A stretch of DNA of 64,000 nucleotides, taken from NCBI RefSeq assembly GCF_001715295.1, contig NZ_MDKB01000002.1, positions 951,522 through 1,015,521 of the forward strand, in the 5' to 3' direction. Each line of letters begins with the position of its first letter. The stretch's first letter is position 1. This document shows positions 10,020 to 18,465 of this stretch, in pieces. The notes under the pieces are model-generated. The model saw only the letters and a list, made by a program, of their open reading frames with translations. It was not told the DNA's origin and did not search any database. Source of the stretch: Streptomyces griseus. GTDB lineage: Bacteria > Actinomycetota > Actinomycetes > Streptomycetales > Streptomycetaceae. The position numbers and the translations under genes were made by a program.

Positions 10020-11201
10020 TCACCGGCCGGTGTCCGGTACGGGCAGCGGCCGCTTCTCCAGCGCCGCTGCCATGACCTCCGGGAAGAGGTCCGGTGTGCA
10101 GGCGAAGGCCGGCGATCCGAGCGCTCCCAGCGCTGCGGCGTGCTCCCCGTCGTAGGAAGGCGTGCCCTCGTCCGAGAGGGAGAGCAGGGTCACGAACTGC
10201 ACGCCGGAACCCGTCATCGCGGCGGCGCGTCCGAGCATCTCGTCACGGATACCGCCTTCGTGGAGATCGCTGATCAGTACGACGACGGTGTCCGCAGGGC
10301 GGGTGATCCGCGACTGGCAGTAGGCGAGGGCGCGGTTGATGTCCGTACCGCCGCCGAGCTGGGTGCCGAACAGCACGTCGACCGGGTCGTCGAGGCGGTC
10401 GGTGAGGTCGACGACGGCCGTGTCGAACACGACGAGCCTGGTCGCCAGGGTGCGCAGGGAAGCGAGTACGGCTCCGAAGACGGCGGCGTGGACGACGGAG
10501 GCGGCCATGGACCCGGACTGATCGACGCAGAGGATGACGTCCTTCTTCACGGAGCGGCCGGCCCGGCTGTACCCGACGAGGCGCTCGGGGACGATGGTGC
10601 GGCCCGCGCCGTCTCCGGGCAAGGGCAGGGCGTTGCCGAGGTTGGCGCGGATCGTGCGGTCCCAGTCGATGTCCCGGTGGCGCGGGCGGCTCGTACGGGC
10701 GGAACGGTCCAGGGCGCCGGTGAGAGCCGCCCTCGTCCGGGCGGCCAGGCGGCGCTCCAGGTCCTCGACGACCTTGCGCACGACGACGCGGGCGGTCTCC
10801 CGCGTCGTCTCGGGCATGGCCTTGTCGAGCGAGAGCAGGGTGCCCACGAGGTGCACGTCGGGTTCGAGTGCCTCCAGCATCTCGGGCTCCGTCAGCAGGG
10901 CGGACAGCCCGAGGCGGTCGATGGCGTCACGCTGCATGACCTGGACGACGGAACGGGGGAAGTACGTACGGATGTCACCGAGCCAGCGTGCGACGGACGG
11001 AGCGGAGGCGCCGAGCCCCGCCGACCGCTCGGTCCGCCCCCGGCCGGCCCGCTTCCTCCCGGCGTCGTAGAGGTCGGTCAGGGCGCCGTCCATCGCGGCG
11101 TCGCGGCCGGTGAGCGCCACCCCCGTGCTCTCGGCGCTGTCCGCGCCGAGCACCATGCGCCAGCGCCGCAACCGCTCCTCGTCCGGCGGAACCGTCTCCA
11201 T
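10020..11201 (-). CDS. vWA-domain protein of the MoxR/DUF5682 cluster
   Basis: The 393-residue protein starts at ATG 11201 (METVPPDEERLRRW) with GGAAGGAGAGG upstream. The ORF further upstream lacks a better start. The N-terminal half is helical and uncharacterised (for example RWLGDIRTYFPRSVVQVMQRDAIDRLG). From about residue 220 a von Willebrand factor A domain carries the metal-site motif DQSGSM and the matching threonine in GGGTDINRAL. Such vWA proteins commonly pair with MoxR-type AAA+ ATPases as substrate adaptors. It lies 148 bases downstream of the DUF5682 gene and is the last gene of the leftward arm MoxR - DUF5682 - vWA. Confidence 0.9.
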   Translation of the reverse strand: METVPPDEERLRRWRMVLGADSAESTGVALTGRDAAMDGALTDLYDAGRKRAGRGRTERSAGLGASAPSVARWLGDIRTYFPRSVVQVMQRDAIDRLGLSALLTEPEMLEALEPDVHLVGTLLSLDKAMPETTRETARVVVRKVVEDLERRLAARTRAALTGALDRSARTSRPRHRDIDWDRTIRANLGNALPLPGDGAGRTIVPERLVGYSRAGRSVKKDVILCVDQSGSMAASVVHAAVFGAVLASLRTLATRLVVFDTAVVDLTDRLDDPVDVLFGTQLGGGTDINRALAYCQSRITRPADTVVVLISDLHEGGIRDEMLGRAAAMTGSGVQFVTLLSLSDEGTPSYDGEHAAALGALGSPAFACTPDLFPEVMAAALEKRPLPVPDTGR

Positions 11202-11349
11202 ACCCCTCTCCTTCCTCCCCCGTTCCTCCCCGGTGTCCCGCCTGCCTGCGGTCATCCCGTCCCTCCCGGTCACCGGATACCCCCTCGTCCGTGCCCCGGT
11301 CGGCCGCCCGGCACCGGCCCGTCCGCTCCGCTCACCCGCCGGCCGCGGG

Positions 11350-13710
11350 TCACCGGGAAGCCGCCCGCTCCGGACCCGTTCCGGCCCCGGCCACCCTCCC
11401 GATTCCGGTTCCGGTTCCGGTTCCGAGCAGGAGCTGAAGCACCGGTATCACCGCGGCCGCCCTCTCCTCGTCGAGACCCGCGCCGAAGCCGGGTGCCGAC
11501 ACCTCCACCCTGTCAGCCGCCCGGTCAGGGCCCCGGCCACGCCGGACGAGTTCGCCCAGGGTGCGCCGTGTGCCCGGTTCGTAGGCCGAGAACGTACGGC
11601 GCAGGAGCGGGAGGACGTCGGTGAACATCACGGCGGGCACACCGGTCAGCCATGCGTCGAGGAGAGCGAGGAGCCGCTCGTCGTGGACGAGGAGCATGCC
11701 TCCGGCGGCCGCACCGCCCAGGAAGCCCTCGATCCATGCCGCCGCGTCGGCCGGTGGTGTGCCCGGGGAGAGGGCCAGGCCCATCAGCCGCGCCGCCCCC
11801 TCGCCGGCGAGCCGCCCCTCGTCCAGGAGCAGCCGGGTCGCACGGCCCCGGATCACGCCCGCGACCGTGTCCCTGGCGGACAGCGTTCCCAGGACTCCGG
11901 CCCAGCGCTCGCGCAGCCCGTCCGCCGGTACGGCACCGGCCAGCAGCCCCACCGCCGTGTGCACGCCCTCCACCCGCGGCAGCATCCGCCCCGCGCTGTC
12001 CGCGTCGAGACCGGCACAGGCCCGCGGAAGACCCACGCAGATGCGCTCGGCGAGCCCGACGGCCACCTTCGCCAGGTCGGACGTGTCCGTGGCGCGGACG
12101 TCCCCGTACCGCAGGGAACGGGCCAGTGGGGGCAGCGCGTCGGCGAGATGGCCCACGTCCGCGTCGAGGGCCGCCCGGTCGGCGAGGGCCCTCATCACGA
12201 CGGGCAGGGCCTCGGGCAGTCCGGCCAGGAGACACCGCTCGGCGAGCACCGTGATCCCGGACAGGGAGGCCGCCGAAACGGCGTCCGACACCGTACGGGC
12301 GGTCGCGGCGGAGAGCACCGTGCTGCCCCATACGCCGGCTTCCGCGACCCGGACGGACAACTCCGGCTCCCAGCGGAGCCGCCAGCTCTCCCGGAAGGTC
12401 CCCGTACTGCCCCGGCCCGCCGCGGGTTCGCCCCAGCCGATGTCCAGGAGCCGCAACCGGTGCAGCATGGTGCTGCGGGCCGCGTCGGTGTCCTTGCGCA
12501 GGTCGAGCTCCAGCTCGCGCTCCTGTGCCTCCGGTCTGAGGCGCAGGGTGCGCTGCTGCCTGGCCAGATCACGCTGGAGGGGGACGGCGGGGGCGCGGTC
12601 GGGCACCTCGCCGAGCATCCCGCCGACGACGAGACGGTCCCGCACCAGGCCCAACGGCACGTCGGAGCCGTCACACATGACGGCCCGGACCGCGTCGGTG
12701 GCCTCGGCGAGGCCCGGGGCCGGGCGGTCCCGCAGGGCGGCCAGCGTGGCGGCGAGCCGCACGGCCTCGATGACGTGCGCGGAGGAGACGGGGCGGTCCT
12801 CTCCGCGCAGCAGTCCGGCGACCTTGGTCATCCAGCGTTCGACGGTCCGGTCGGGTGCGGCGAAGAGGTGGCCGTACCACCCGGGCGATTCGATCCCGGC
12901 GCCGTACCCGCTGCGCCGGGCGAGCCTGCGGGGCGTCCAGGGCACCCAGGTCAGCTCGGCCTTGACCTTGGGCAGGCCTTTGAGGAGGGCCTTGTCCGCG
13001 GCCACCGTCGTCCGGGCGGCCAGCGCGGGGACGTGCCAGGCGCCGCAGACCACGGCGATGTGCTCGCCGAACTCCTTGCGGGCCGCTCGCAGCCGCAGGC
13101 GCATGCAGGCCTCCCGGACGGCGTCCCGGGGGTGCCCTCCGTCGCCGTACGCCTCGCGCAGGGCCGCCATGGCCTCGGCGAGCGCGGCGAAGGGGGCCAG
13201 CGGGTCCGCCAGGGTCCCGTCCGCCGCCCGGTGTTCGACGACGTCCTCCCACCAGCGTTCGGGGTCGTCGTAGCCGGCGGTGCCGGCGAGGATCCCGACG
13301 GGGTCGATGCCGCCACGGTCCTGCTCCTGCGGAGCGCCCTCGGTCCGCTCGGTCAGGGCCAGGGAGTGCGCGGCGGGCAGGTCGACGAAACGCACCGGCG
13401 TGCCGTGCGCCAGGGCCCAGCGGATCGCCACCCACTCGGGGGAGAACTCCGCCATCGGCCAGAACGCGGCGTGCCCCGGGTCGTCCACCGCGTGGGCGAG
13501 GAGCGCGACCGGCGGACGCATCCGCTCGTCGGCGGCCAGCGCCAGCAGTGCGTCCCCGTCGGGCGGACCCTCCACGAGCACGGCGCTCGGGCGCACGGCT
13601 TCCAGGGCGGCGAGGACCGCCCGGGCGGACCCCGGTCCGTGGTGGCGCACCCCGAGCAGCAACGGCCCTCCGGGCGGCTCCGGACCCGGTCCCCGCGCGG
13701 GGGGCGTCAC
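11350..13710 (-). CDS. DUF5682 family protein with TraB/ChaN-type motifs
   Basis: The 786-residue protein starts at a GTG that overlaps the MoxR stop codon by four bases (GTGA), indicating translational coupling. Residues 21-30 read VRHHGPGSAR. LVEGPPD follows at about 45-51, and VVCGAWHVPAL at about 220. This spacing of a His pair, an EGP motif and a late GxxH motif recalls the TraB/ChaN/erythromycin-esterase superfamily, which suggests a metal- or hydrolase-type active site in the first third. The remaining 500 residues are helical and unassigned. I know of no demonstrated function. The C-terminus contains short Gly-Thr repeats (GTGTGTG) from a simple-sequence tract. Confidence 0.85.
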   Translation of the reverse strand: MTPPARGPGPEPPGGPLLLGVRHHGPGSARAVLAALEAVRPSAVLVEGPPDGDALLALAADERMRPPVALLAHAVDDPGHAAFWPMAEFSPEWVAIRWALAHGTPVRFVDLPAAHSLALTERTEGAPQEQDRGGIDPVGILAGTAGYDDPERWWEDVVEHRAADGTLADPLAPFAALAEAMAALREAYGDGGHPRDAVREACMRLRLRAARKEFGEHIAVVCGAWHVPALAARTTVAADKALLKGLPKVKAELTWVPWTPRRLARRSGYGAGIESPGWYGHLFAAPDRTVERWMTKVAGLLRGEDRPVSSAHVIEAVRLAATLAALRDRPAPGLAEATDAVRAVMCDGSDVPLGLVRDRLVVGGMLGEVPDRAPAVPLQRDLARQQRTLRLRPEAQERELELDLRKDTDAARSTMLHRLRLLDIGWGEPAAGRGSTGTFRESWRLRWEPELSVRVAEAGVWGSTVLSAATARTVSDAVSAASLSGITVLAERCLLAGLPEALPVVMRALADRAALDADVGHLADALPPLARSLRYGDVRATDTSDLAKVAVGLAERICVGLPRACAGLDADSAGRMLPRVEGVHTAVGLLAGAVPADGLRERWAGVLGTLSARDTVAGVIRGRATRLLLDEGRLAGEGAARLMGLALSPGTPPADAAAWIEGFLGGAAAGGMLLVHDERLLALLDAWLTGVPAVMFTDVLPLLRRTFSAYEPGTRRTLGELVRRGRGPDRAADRVEVSAPGFGAGLDEERAAAVIPVLQLLLGTGTGTGIGRVAGAGTGPERAASR

Positions 13711-14822
13711 GCGGACACCTCACGACAGGCGCGGTAGAAGTCCTTCCAGCCGTCCCGCTCCCGGACCACCGTCTCCACGTACTCCTGCCAGACCACGCGG
13801 TCGGCCGAGGGGTCGCGGACGACCGCGCCGAGGACACCGGCCGCCACGTCGCCGGGCCGCAGCACACCGTCACCGAAGTGGGCCGCGAGAGCGAGTCCGC
13901 CGGTGACGACGGAGATGGCCTCGGCCGTGGACAGCGTTCCGGAGGGGGACTTGAGACGGGTACGGCCGTCCGTGGTGACTCCGTCGCGCAGTTCCCGGAA
14001 CACGGTGACGACGCGTCGGATCTCGGCGACGCCGTCGGGCACGGGAGGCAGATCGAGCGAGCGGCCCATCTGCTCGACCCGCCGGGACACGATGTCCACC
14101 TCGGCCTCGGGGGTCGCGGGCAGGGGCAGTACGACGGTGCTGAACCGGCGGCGCAGGGCGCTGGAGAGCTCGTTGACCCCCCGGTCGCGGTCGTTGGCCG
14201 TGGCGATGAGGTTGAAGCCGCGGACGGCCTGGACCTCCTGCCCCAGCTCGGGCACGGGCAGCGTCTTCTCCGACAGGATCGTGATGAGCGCGTCCTGCAC
14301 GTCGGCGGGGATGCGGGTGAGCTCCTCGACCCGGGCTGTCATGCCCTCGGCCATGGCTCTCATGACGGGGCTCGGCACCAGCGCCTCGCTGCTGGGACCG
14401 TGGGCCAGCAGCGAGGCGTAGTTCCACCCGTAGCGAACGGCCTCCTCGGGGGTGCCGGCCGTCCCCTGGACGAGCAGGGTGGAGTCCCCGCTGACGGCGG
14501 CGGCGAGGTGCTCGGACACCCATGTCTTCGCGGTGCCCGGAACGCCCAGGAGCAGCAGTGCCCGGTCGGTCGCGAGCGTGCTCACGGCTACTTCCACGAG
14601 GCGGCGGGGACCCACGTACTTGGGGGTGATGAGGGTGCCGTCCGGAAGCGTTCCGCCGAGCAGGTAGGTGGCGACGGCCCACGGCGAGAGCTTCCAGCGC
14701 GCGGGCCTCGGCCGGTCGTCCGCAGCCGCGAGGGCCGCGAGCTCGTCGGCGAAGGCACGCTCGGCGTGCGGCCTCAGGGCCTCGCCCCCGGCGGCGGCTG
14801 CGGTGTCTGCGAACGCGGTCAT
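13707..14822 (-). CDS. MoxR-family AAA+ ATPase
   Basis: The 371-residue protein starts at ATG 14822 (MTAFADTAAAAGGEAL) behind GGAGGGGG. Walker A is GVPGTAKT at 93-100. The segment aligned with the usual MoxR Walker B reads VEELTRIPADVQDALI, so the conserved Asp-Glu appears as Glu-Glu. Sensor 1 is ATANDRDRGV, and ALRRRF supplies the arginine finger. These ATPases act with vWA partners as chaperone-like remodelling machines. It is the first gene of the leftward arm, followed by DUF5682 (4-base overlap) and the vWA gene. A damage-type promoter lies 39 bases upstream of the start. Confidence 0.9.
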   Translation of the reverse strand: MTAFADTAAAAGGEALRPHAERAFADELAALAAADDRPRPARWKLSPWAVATYLLGGTLPDGTLITPKYVGPRRLVEVAVSTLATDRALLLLGVPGTAKTWVSEHLAAAVSGDSTLLVQGTAGTPEEAVRYGWNYASLLAHGPSSEALVPSPVMRAMAEGMTARVEELTRIPADVQDALITILSEKTLPVPELGQEVQAVRGFNLIATANDRDRGVNELSSALRRRFSTVVLPLPATPEAEVDIVSRRVEQMGRSLDLPPVPDGVAEIRRVVTVFRELRDGVTTDGRTRLKSPSGTLSTAEAISVVTGGLALAAHFGDGVLRPGDVAAGVLGAVVRDPSADRVVWQEYVETVVRERDGWKDFYRACREVSA

Positions 14823-14860
14823 GGATCCCCCTCCAGATCGTTCGACCCGATGTGGTTCCC

Positions 14861-14883
14861 ACCGTGCACCACGGCACTGACAA
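14861..14883 (-). promoter_or_regulatory. RecA-NDp (PafBC-type) promoter of the MoxR arm, imperfect -10
   Basis: On the minus strand the sequence reads TTGTCAGTG, eight bases, then CACGGT. The RecA-NDp consensus as I know it is TTGTCRGTG-N8-TAnnnT, so the upstream element is perfect and only the first base of the -10 differs. The MoxR start lies 39 bases downstream. It mirrors the perfect copy at 15151-15173. Confidence 0.7.
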
Positions 14884-15150
14884 TCGGCCCCGGCGGCCGG
14901 CCAAGCCGGTCGTGGGCCGCCGCGGGGCGGTCGGCGGTCGGCGGTCGGCGGTCGAGGGCCGAGGGCCGGGAACACCACGACACAGTCGCCGGCCACGGTG
15001 GCACGGGTGTGCCGAGGTGAGTGGTGCGGGCGGTGTGCCTTCATGGCACAGGGCCCTGTCGGTTCGCGCGCCCGGTCCGTCGCGGACAGCCGCATGGAAC
15101 GCCGGCGCGCAAGGCGCCTGCCCGCGGGTGGAATCGCAGGTCAGGGGTGC

Positions 15151-15173
15151 TTGTCAGTGGGGCGTCCTAACGT
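15151..15173 (+). promoter_or_regulatory. RecA-NDp (PafBC-type) DNA-damage promoter of the SWIM/DUF5691 arm
   Basis: TTGTCAGTG, exactly eight bases, then TAACGT is a full match to the RecA-NDp consensus of the LexA-independent damage response in actinobacteria. The -10 ends seven bases before the ATG at 15181, so the transcript would be leaderless. This agrees with the lack of a clear ribosome binding site. Confidence 0.85.
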
Positions 15174-15180
15174 CGTTGCC

Positions 15181-16584
15181 ATGTTGCTGTCGCACGGGGG
15201 AGAGACGTCGCGTGCCGCCGGGCCGGTGGTGCGCTGGACGGTGGAGCAGGTGCTGGCCCTGTCTCCTGACGCGGCGTCGCGCGCGACGGGAGGGGAACTC
15301 TCCGCGCGGGGGCGGTGGTCGGAGGCGGGCTGTGACGGCGCGGGCGTGCTGTGGGGGGTGTGCGATGGCGGTGACGGTGGCGCGTCGTACCGCACGGTGA
15401 TCGACACCAAGGGGCCTGTGTACCGGTGTGATTGCCCGAGCCGCGGGTCTCCCTGCGGGCATGCGCTGGGCCTGCTGCTCCGCTGGGCCGCCGAGGACCC
15501 GGTGTTGGACTCGGGCGATGCGCCGGGCTGGGTCACGGAGAAACTGGTGGAGCGTCAGGATCACCCCGTCGAGGGCCCGAGCACCGGTCCGGGTGCGGGG
15601 CTGGCCGTGGGCCCCGCGGATCCGGAGGCGGCCAGGCGGAGGGCGGAGCGCCGGGCCGAGCGGATCACCGGGGGCGCGCAGGAGTTGGAGGAGCGCCTCA
15701 CCGACCTGCTGCGGGGCGGCCTCGCGGCGGTCGACGGGACGGGCCCCACGCTGTGGGAGGAGATCGCGGCCCGGATGGTCGACGCCCAGGCGCCGGGACT
15801 CGCCGGCCGGGTCCGCGAGCTGGGATCGATCCCGGCGTCCGGCCCGGGCTGGCCGGTACGGCTGCTGGAGGAGTGTGGGCTGCTGCATCTGCTGGCCACC
15901 GCCTGGCTCCGGATGAACCGGCTGCCGGAACCCCTGGCGGCGACGGTCCGCACACGGGTCGGGCTGACCGCACCCGCCCAGGGGGCCGCGCTCCGCGACC
16001 GGTGGCAGATCCTCGCGCAGTACGACACGGCGGACGGCAGGATCGTCACCCGCCGCAGCTGGCTGCACGGCGGGGACTCGGGCCGCATGGCGCTGCTGCT
16101 GTCCTTCGGGGCGGCGGGACGCTCACCCGGCCACGACCTGCCGGTGGGGGCGCGGATCGACGCCGAGGTGACGCCGTATGCGGGCGGCGGCGGGCTCAGG
16201 GTCGATCTCGGCCGCCGGTTCGGTGCGCCCGCCGTCGCGCCTTCGCCGCCTCCGGGTGGCACGGCGGCCGACGCCGCCGCCGCGTACGGGCGTGCCCTGC
16301 GGGACGACCCGTGGCTGGACTCCTGGCCGGCCGTCCTGCGCGAGGTGATACCCGTGCCGGGCGGGGAGGGCTGGCAGTTGGTCGGCGCGGCGGACGGGGC
16401 CGCCCTGCCGGTCGCTTCCCGGGCGCGGTCCCGGCCGGGCCTGTGGAAGCTCGTCGCCCTCTCCGGAGGCCGTCCCGTGACGGTGTTCGGCACCTGCGGA
16501 CACCAGGGGTTCGACCCGCTCGCCGCCTGGGCCGAGGAGCCCTCCGGGGACGTCGTGGCAGGCGCGAGCGTGGCGCTCCGCTGA
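15181..16584 (+). CDS. SWIM zinc-finger domain protein
   Basis: The 467-residue protein begins WTVEQVLALSPDAASRATGGELSARGRW-like from residue 19 after the ATG at 15181. It carries a SWIM zinc ligand set at residues 83-94: C83-x-C85, C92-x-H94 (CDCPSRGSPCGH). SWIM fingers bind nucleic acid or protein. The rest is helical (ERRAERITGGAQELEERLTDLLRGG) followed by a beta-rich C-terminal half without catalytic motifs. The ATG directly follows a damage-type -10 element, favouring a leaderless start; a longer frame from 14998 is not needed. DUF5691 follows 63 bases downstream. It is divergent from the MoxR arm, and the intervening region contains four GTCGGCG-like repeats near 14930-14955. Confidence 0.88.
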   Translation: MLLSHGGETSRAAGPVVRWTVEQVLALSPDAASRATGGELSARGRWSEAGCDGAGVLWGVCDGGDGGASYRTVIDTKGPVYRCDCPSRGSPCGHALGLLLRWAAEDPVLDSGDAPGWVTEKLVERQDHPVEGPSTGPGAGLAVGPADPEAARRRAERRAERITGGAQELEERLTDLLRGGLAAVDGTGPTLWEEIAARMVDAQAPGLAGRVRELGSIPASGPGWPVRLLEECGLLHLLATAWLRMNRLPEPLAATVRTRVGLTAPAQGAALRDRWQILAQYDTADGRIVTRRSWLHGGDSGRMALLLSFGAAGRSPGHDLPVGARIDAEVTPYAGGGGLRVDLGRRFGAPAVAPSPPPGGTAADAAAAYGRALRDDPWLDSWPAVLREVIPVPGGEGWQLVGAADGAALPVASRARSRPGLWKLVALSGGRPVTVFGTCGHQGFDPLAAWAEEPSGDVVAGASVALR

Positions 16585-16647
16585 GGCGGCCGCACGCCCC
16601 GAGCTCCGACCGCACCCGCGCGCTTTCCTGACGACCGGAGGGAACCG

Positions 16648-18465
16648 ATGTCCGCCACCACACCCGTCACCCGATCCGCCTCCGTCTCGGTCTCCGCATC
16701 CGTGTCCGACGCATCCGCCGGGGCCGGTGGCCCGGTGCTCGCCTCGTGGGAGGACCTGGTCACCTCGGCACTGCTCGGCACCGACCGGCGTCCGCCACGG
16801 ACGCCCGGCCTTCGGGCCGACGGGCGCCAGGCCTTGCCGGACGCCGAGGACGGGCCGTCGGCCCTGCTGGACGCGGCGGCTGTCCACACCGTGCGGCGCC
16901 GGGCCGCGCTGCGCCCGGCCGCCGGGGCGGACGTGCCTCCGGCGGCTCCCGCCGACACCCGGCCGCCGCTTCCCGCGGCAGCCCGCCGTCGGCTCGCCCA
17001 GTTGCTGGCCGACCGCTCCGCCCCTCCCGGCGGGGGGCGCCGGGGCACGGCTCCGGATCTCACCGAACTCATCCCCCAGTGGCTCGCCACCGCCGGCGCT
17101 CGCGGATTCCGCGCACCGGCCGAGTTGCTTCCCGCGCTGCTGGACACGGCCAGGGCGCGAACCGACCTGCGCCCGCAGGCACTGGCGTTCGCGGGCCCGC
17201 GCGGGCTGTGGCTGGCCGGCCTGCACCCGGAGTGGGGGTTCGCGCTGCGGCCCTCGCCGGGCGGGGCACGACGGCCGGGCACGGACGACCCGGAGGCGGT
17301 ACGCCGGCTCTGGGAGGAGGGACTCTTCGCGGAGCGGGTCGCCCTGCTCGGAGCCGTACGGGAGCAGGACCCCGCTGCGGCGCGGGCCCTGCTCGCCTCC
17401 ACGTGGCCGGCGGAGCGTGCCGAGGATCGGCTGATGTTCCTCGACTCCCTGCGTACCGGTCTGTCCGGCGCCGACGAGGCCTTCCTGGAGGAGGCGCTCC
17501 AGGATCGCAGCCGTAATGTCCGGGCCACGGCCGCCGAGCTGCTGTCCGCACTGCCGGGGTCGGCGCTCGCCCGGCGGATGGCGGACCGGGCCGTCTCCTG
17601 TGTGAGCCCCGACCGGACGCGGCCTGCCGTGACCATCGCGGTGGAGGCACCGCACGAGTGCGACGCCGCCATGCAGCGGGACGGCGTGACCGCGACACCG
17701 CCGTCCGGGCGAGGCGAACGATCCTGGTGGCTCGGTCAGTTGGTGGTGGCGTCCCCACTGGGCGTCTGGCGGGAGCGGTTCGGCGGCCGCACGGCTCGGG
17801 AGATCGTCGCCCTGCCTGTCGCCGACGACTGGGGCGGCGAACTCCATGCCGCCTGGTGCCGCGCGGCGGTGCGACAGCGGGACGCCGACTGGGCCCGGGC
17901 GCTTCTCGGCACGCCCGCGACGCCTCCGGCGAACGGCCCCGGGACGGCTTCCCTGGCGGAGCGGGCGCAGCTTCTCGGCGTCCTGCCCGCTGCCGAACGT
18001 GCCGTCTGGGTGGCCGACTTCATAGCGGCGCACGGACTGTCCGAGGCGTTCCAGCTGCTGGGCGTCTGCCCCGTGCCGTGGGCGGAGCCGCTCGGCCGGT
18101 CGGTGGTGGACGCGCTGGACATAGCCCGCGACGCAGGGAGCTACCCGTGGAGCTTCAGCGGCGTGATGGGCCTCGCCGAGCGGTGCCTGAATCCTGCCGA
18201 AGCGGACCGGCTGGAGGTACTCACCACCACGCCGGACGAACCGGAGGGCGCGTCGCCCGGCGCAGGCGGTTACTGGTCGGAGGCGTTCCAGCGGCTGGTC
18301 TCGACGCTGCGCCTGCGCGCGGCCATGGACGCGGAGCTGACTCCCGAGCCTGACGCGGGCCTGCGGCCCGAAGCGGAGCCGTCCCCAGGTCCGGAGGCGG
18401 ACCGGTGCCCGGACCTGTGCCGGGGCACGGACACAGCCAAAGGCACAGGCCCGGAACGCGACTGA
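16648..18465 (+). CDS. DUF5691 family helical-repeat protein
   Basis: The 605-residue protein starts at ATG 16648 with GGAGGGAA eight bases upstream. A variable Ser/Ala-rich start precedes the recognisable block ASWEDLVTSALLGTDRRPPRTPG. Around residues 281-312 the sequence EEALQDRSRNVRATAAELLSAL has the look of a HEAT repeat. The rest is Ala/Leu-rich helical, so a scaffold role is likely. The C-terminal 40 residues are a Pro/Glu-rich low-complexity tail. It is the second gene of the rightward arm, downstream of the SWIM gene. I know of no demonstrated function for the family. Confidence 0.85.
   Translation: MSATTPVTRSASVSVSASVSDASAGAGGPVLASWEDLVTSALLGTDRRPPRTPGLRADGRQALPDAEDGPSALLDAAAVHTVRRRAALRPAAGADVPPAAPADTRPPLPAAARRRLAQLLADRSAPPGGGRRGTAPDLTELIPQWLATAGARGFRAPAELLPALLDTARARTDLRPQALAFAGPRGLWLAGLHPEWGFALRPSPGGARRPGTDDPEAVRRLWEEGLFAERVALLGAVREQDPAAARALLASTWPAERAEDRLMFLDSLRTGLSGADEAFLEEALQDRSRNVRATAAELLSALPGSALARRMADRAVSCVSPDRTRPAVTIAVEAPHECDAAMQRDGVTATPPSGRGERSWWLGQLVVASPLGVWRERFGGRTAREIVALPVADDWGGELHAAWCRAAVRQRDADWARALLGTPATPPANGPGTASLAERAQLLGVLPAAERAVWVADFIAAHGLSEAFQLLGVCPVPWAEPLGRSVVDALDIARDAGSYPWSFSGVMGLAERCLNPAEADRLEVLTTTPDEPEGASPGAGGYWSEAFQRLVSTLRLRAAMDAELTPEPDAGLRPEAEPSPGPEADRCPDLCRGTDTAKGTGPERD

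Noticed and set aside
9475..10155. Long open frames on both strands in the sucC-vWA gap
   Set aside because: Products are Arg/Pro/Gly-rich and mirror the tandem repeats; no ribosome binding site or family pattern. Typical GC-bias shadows.
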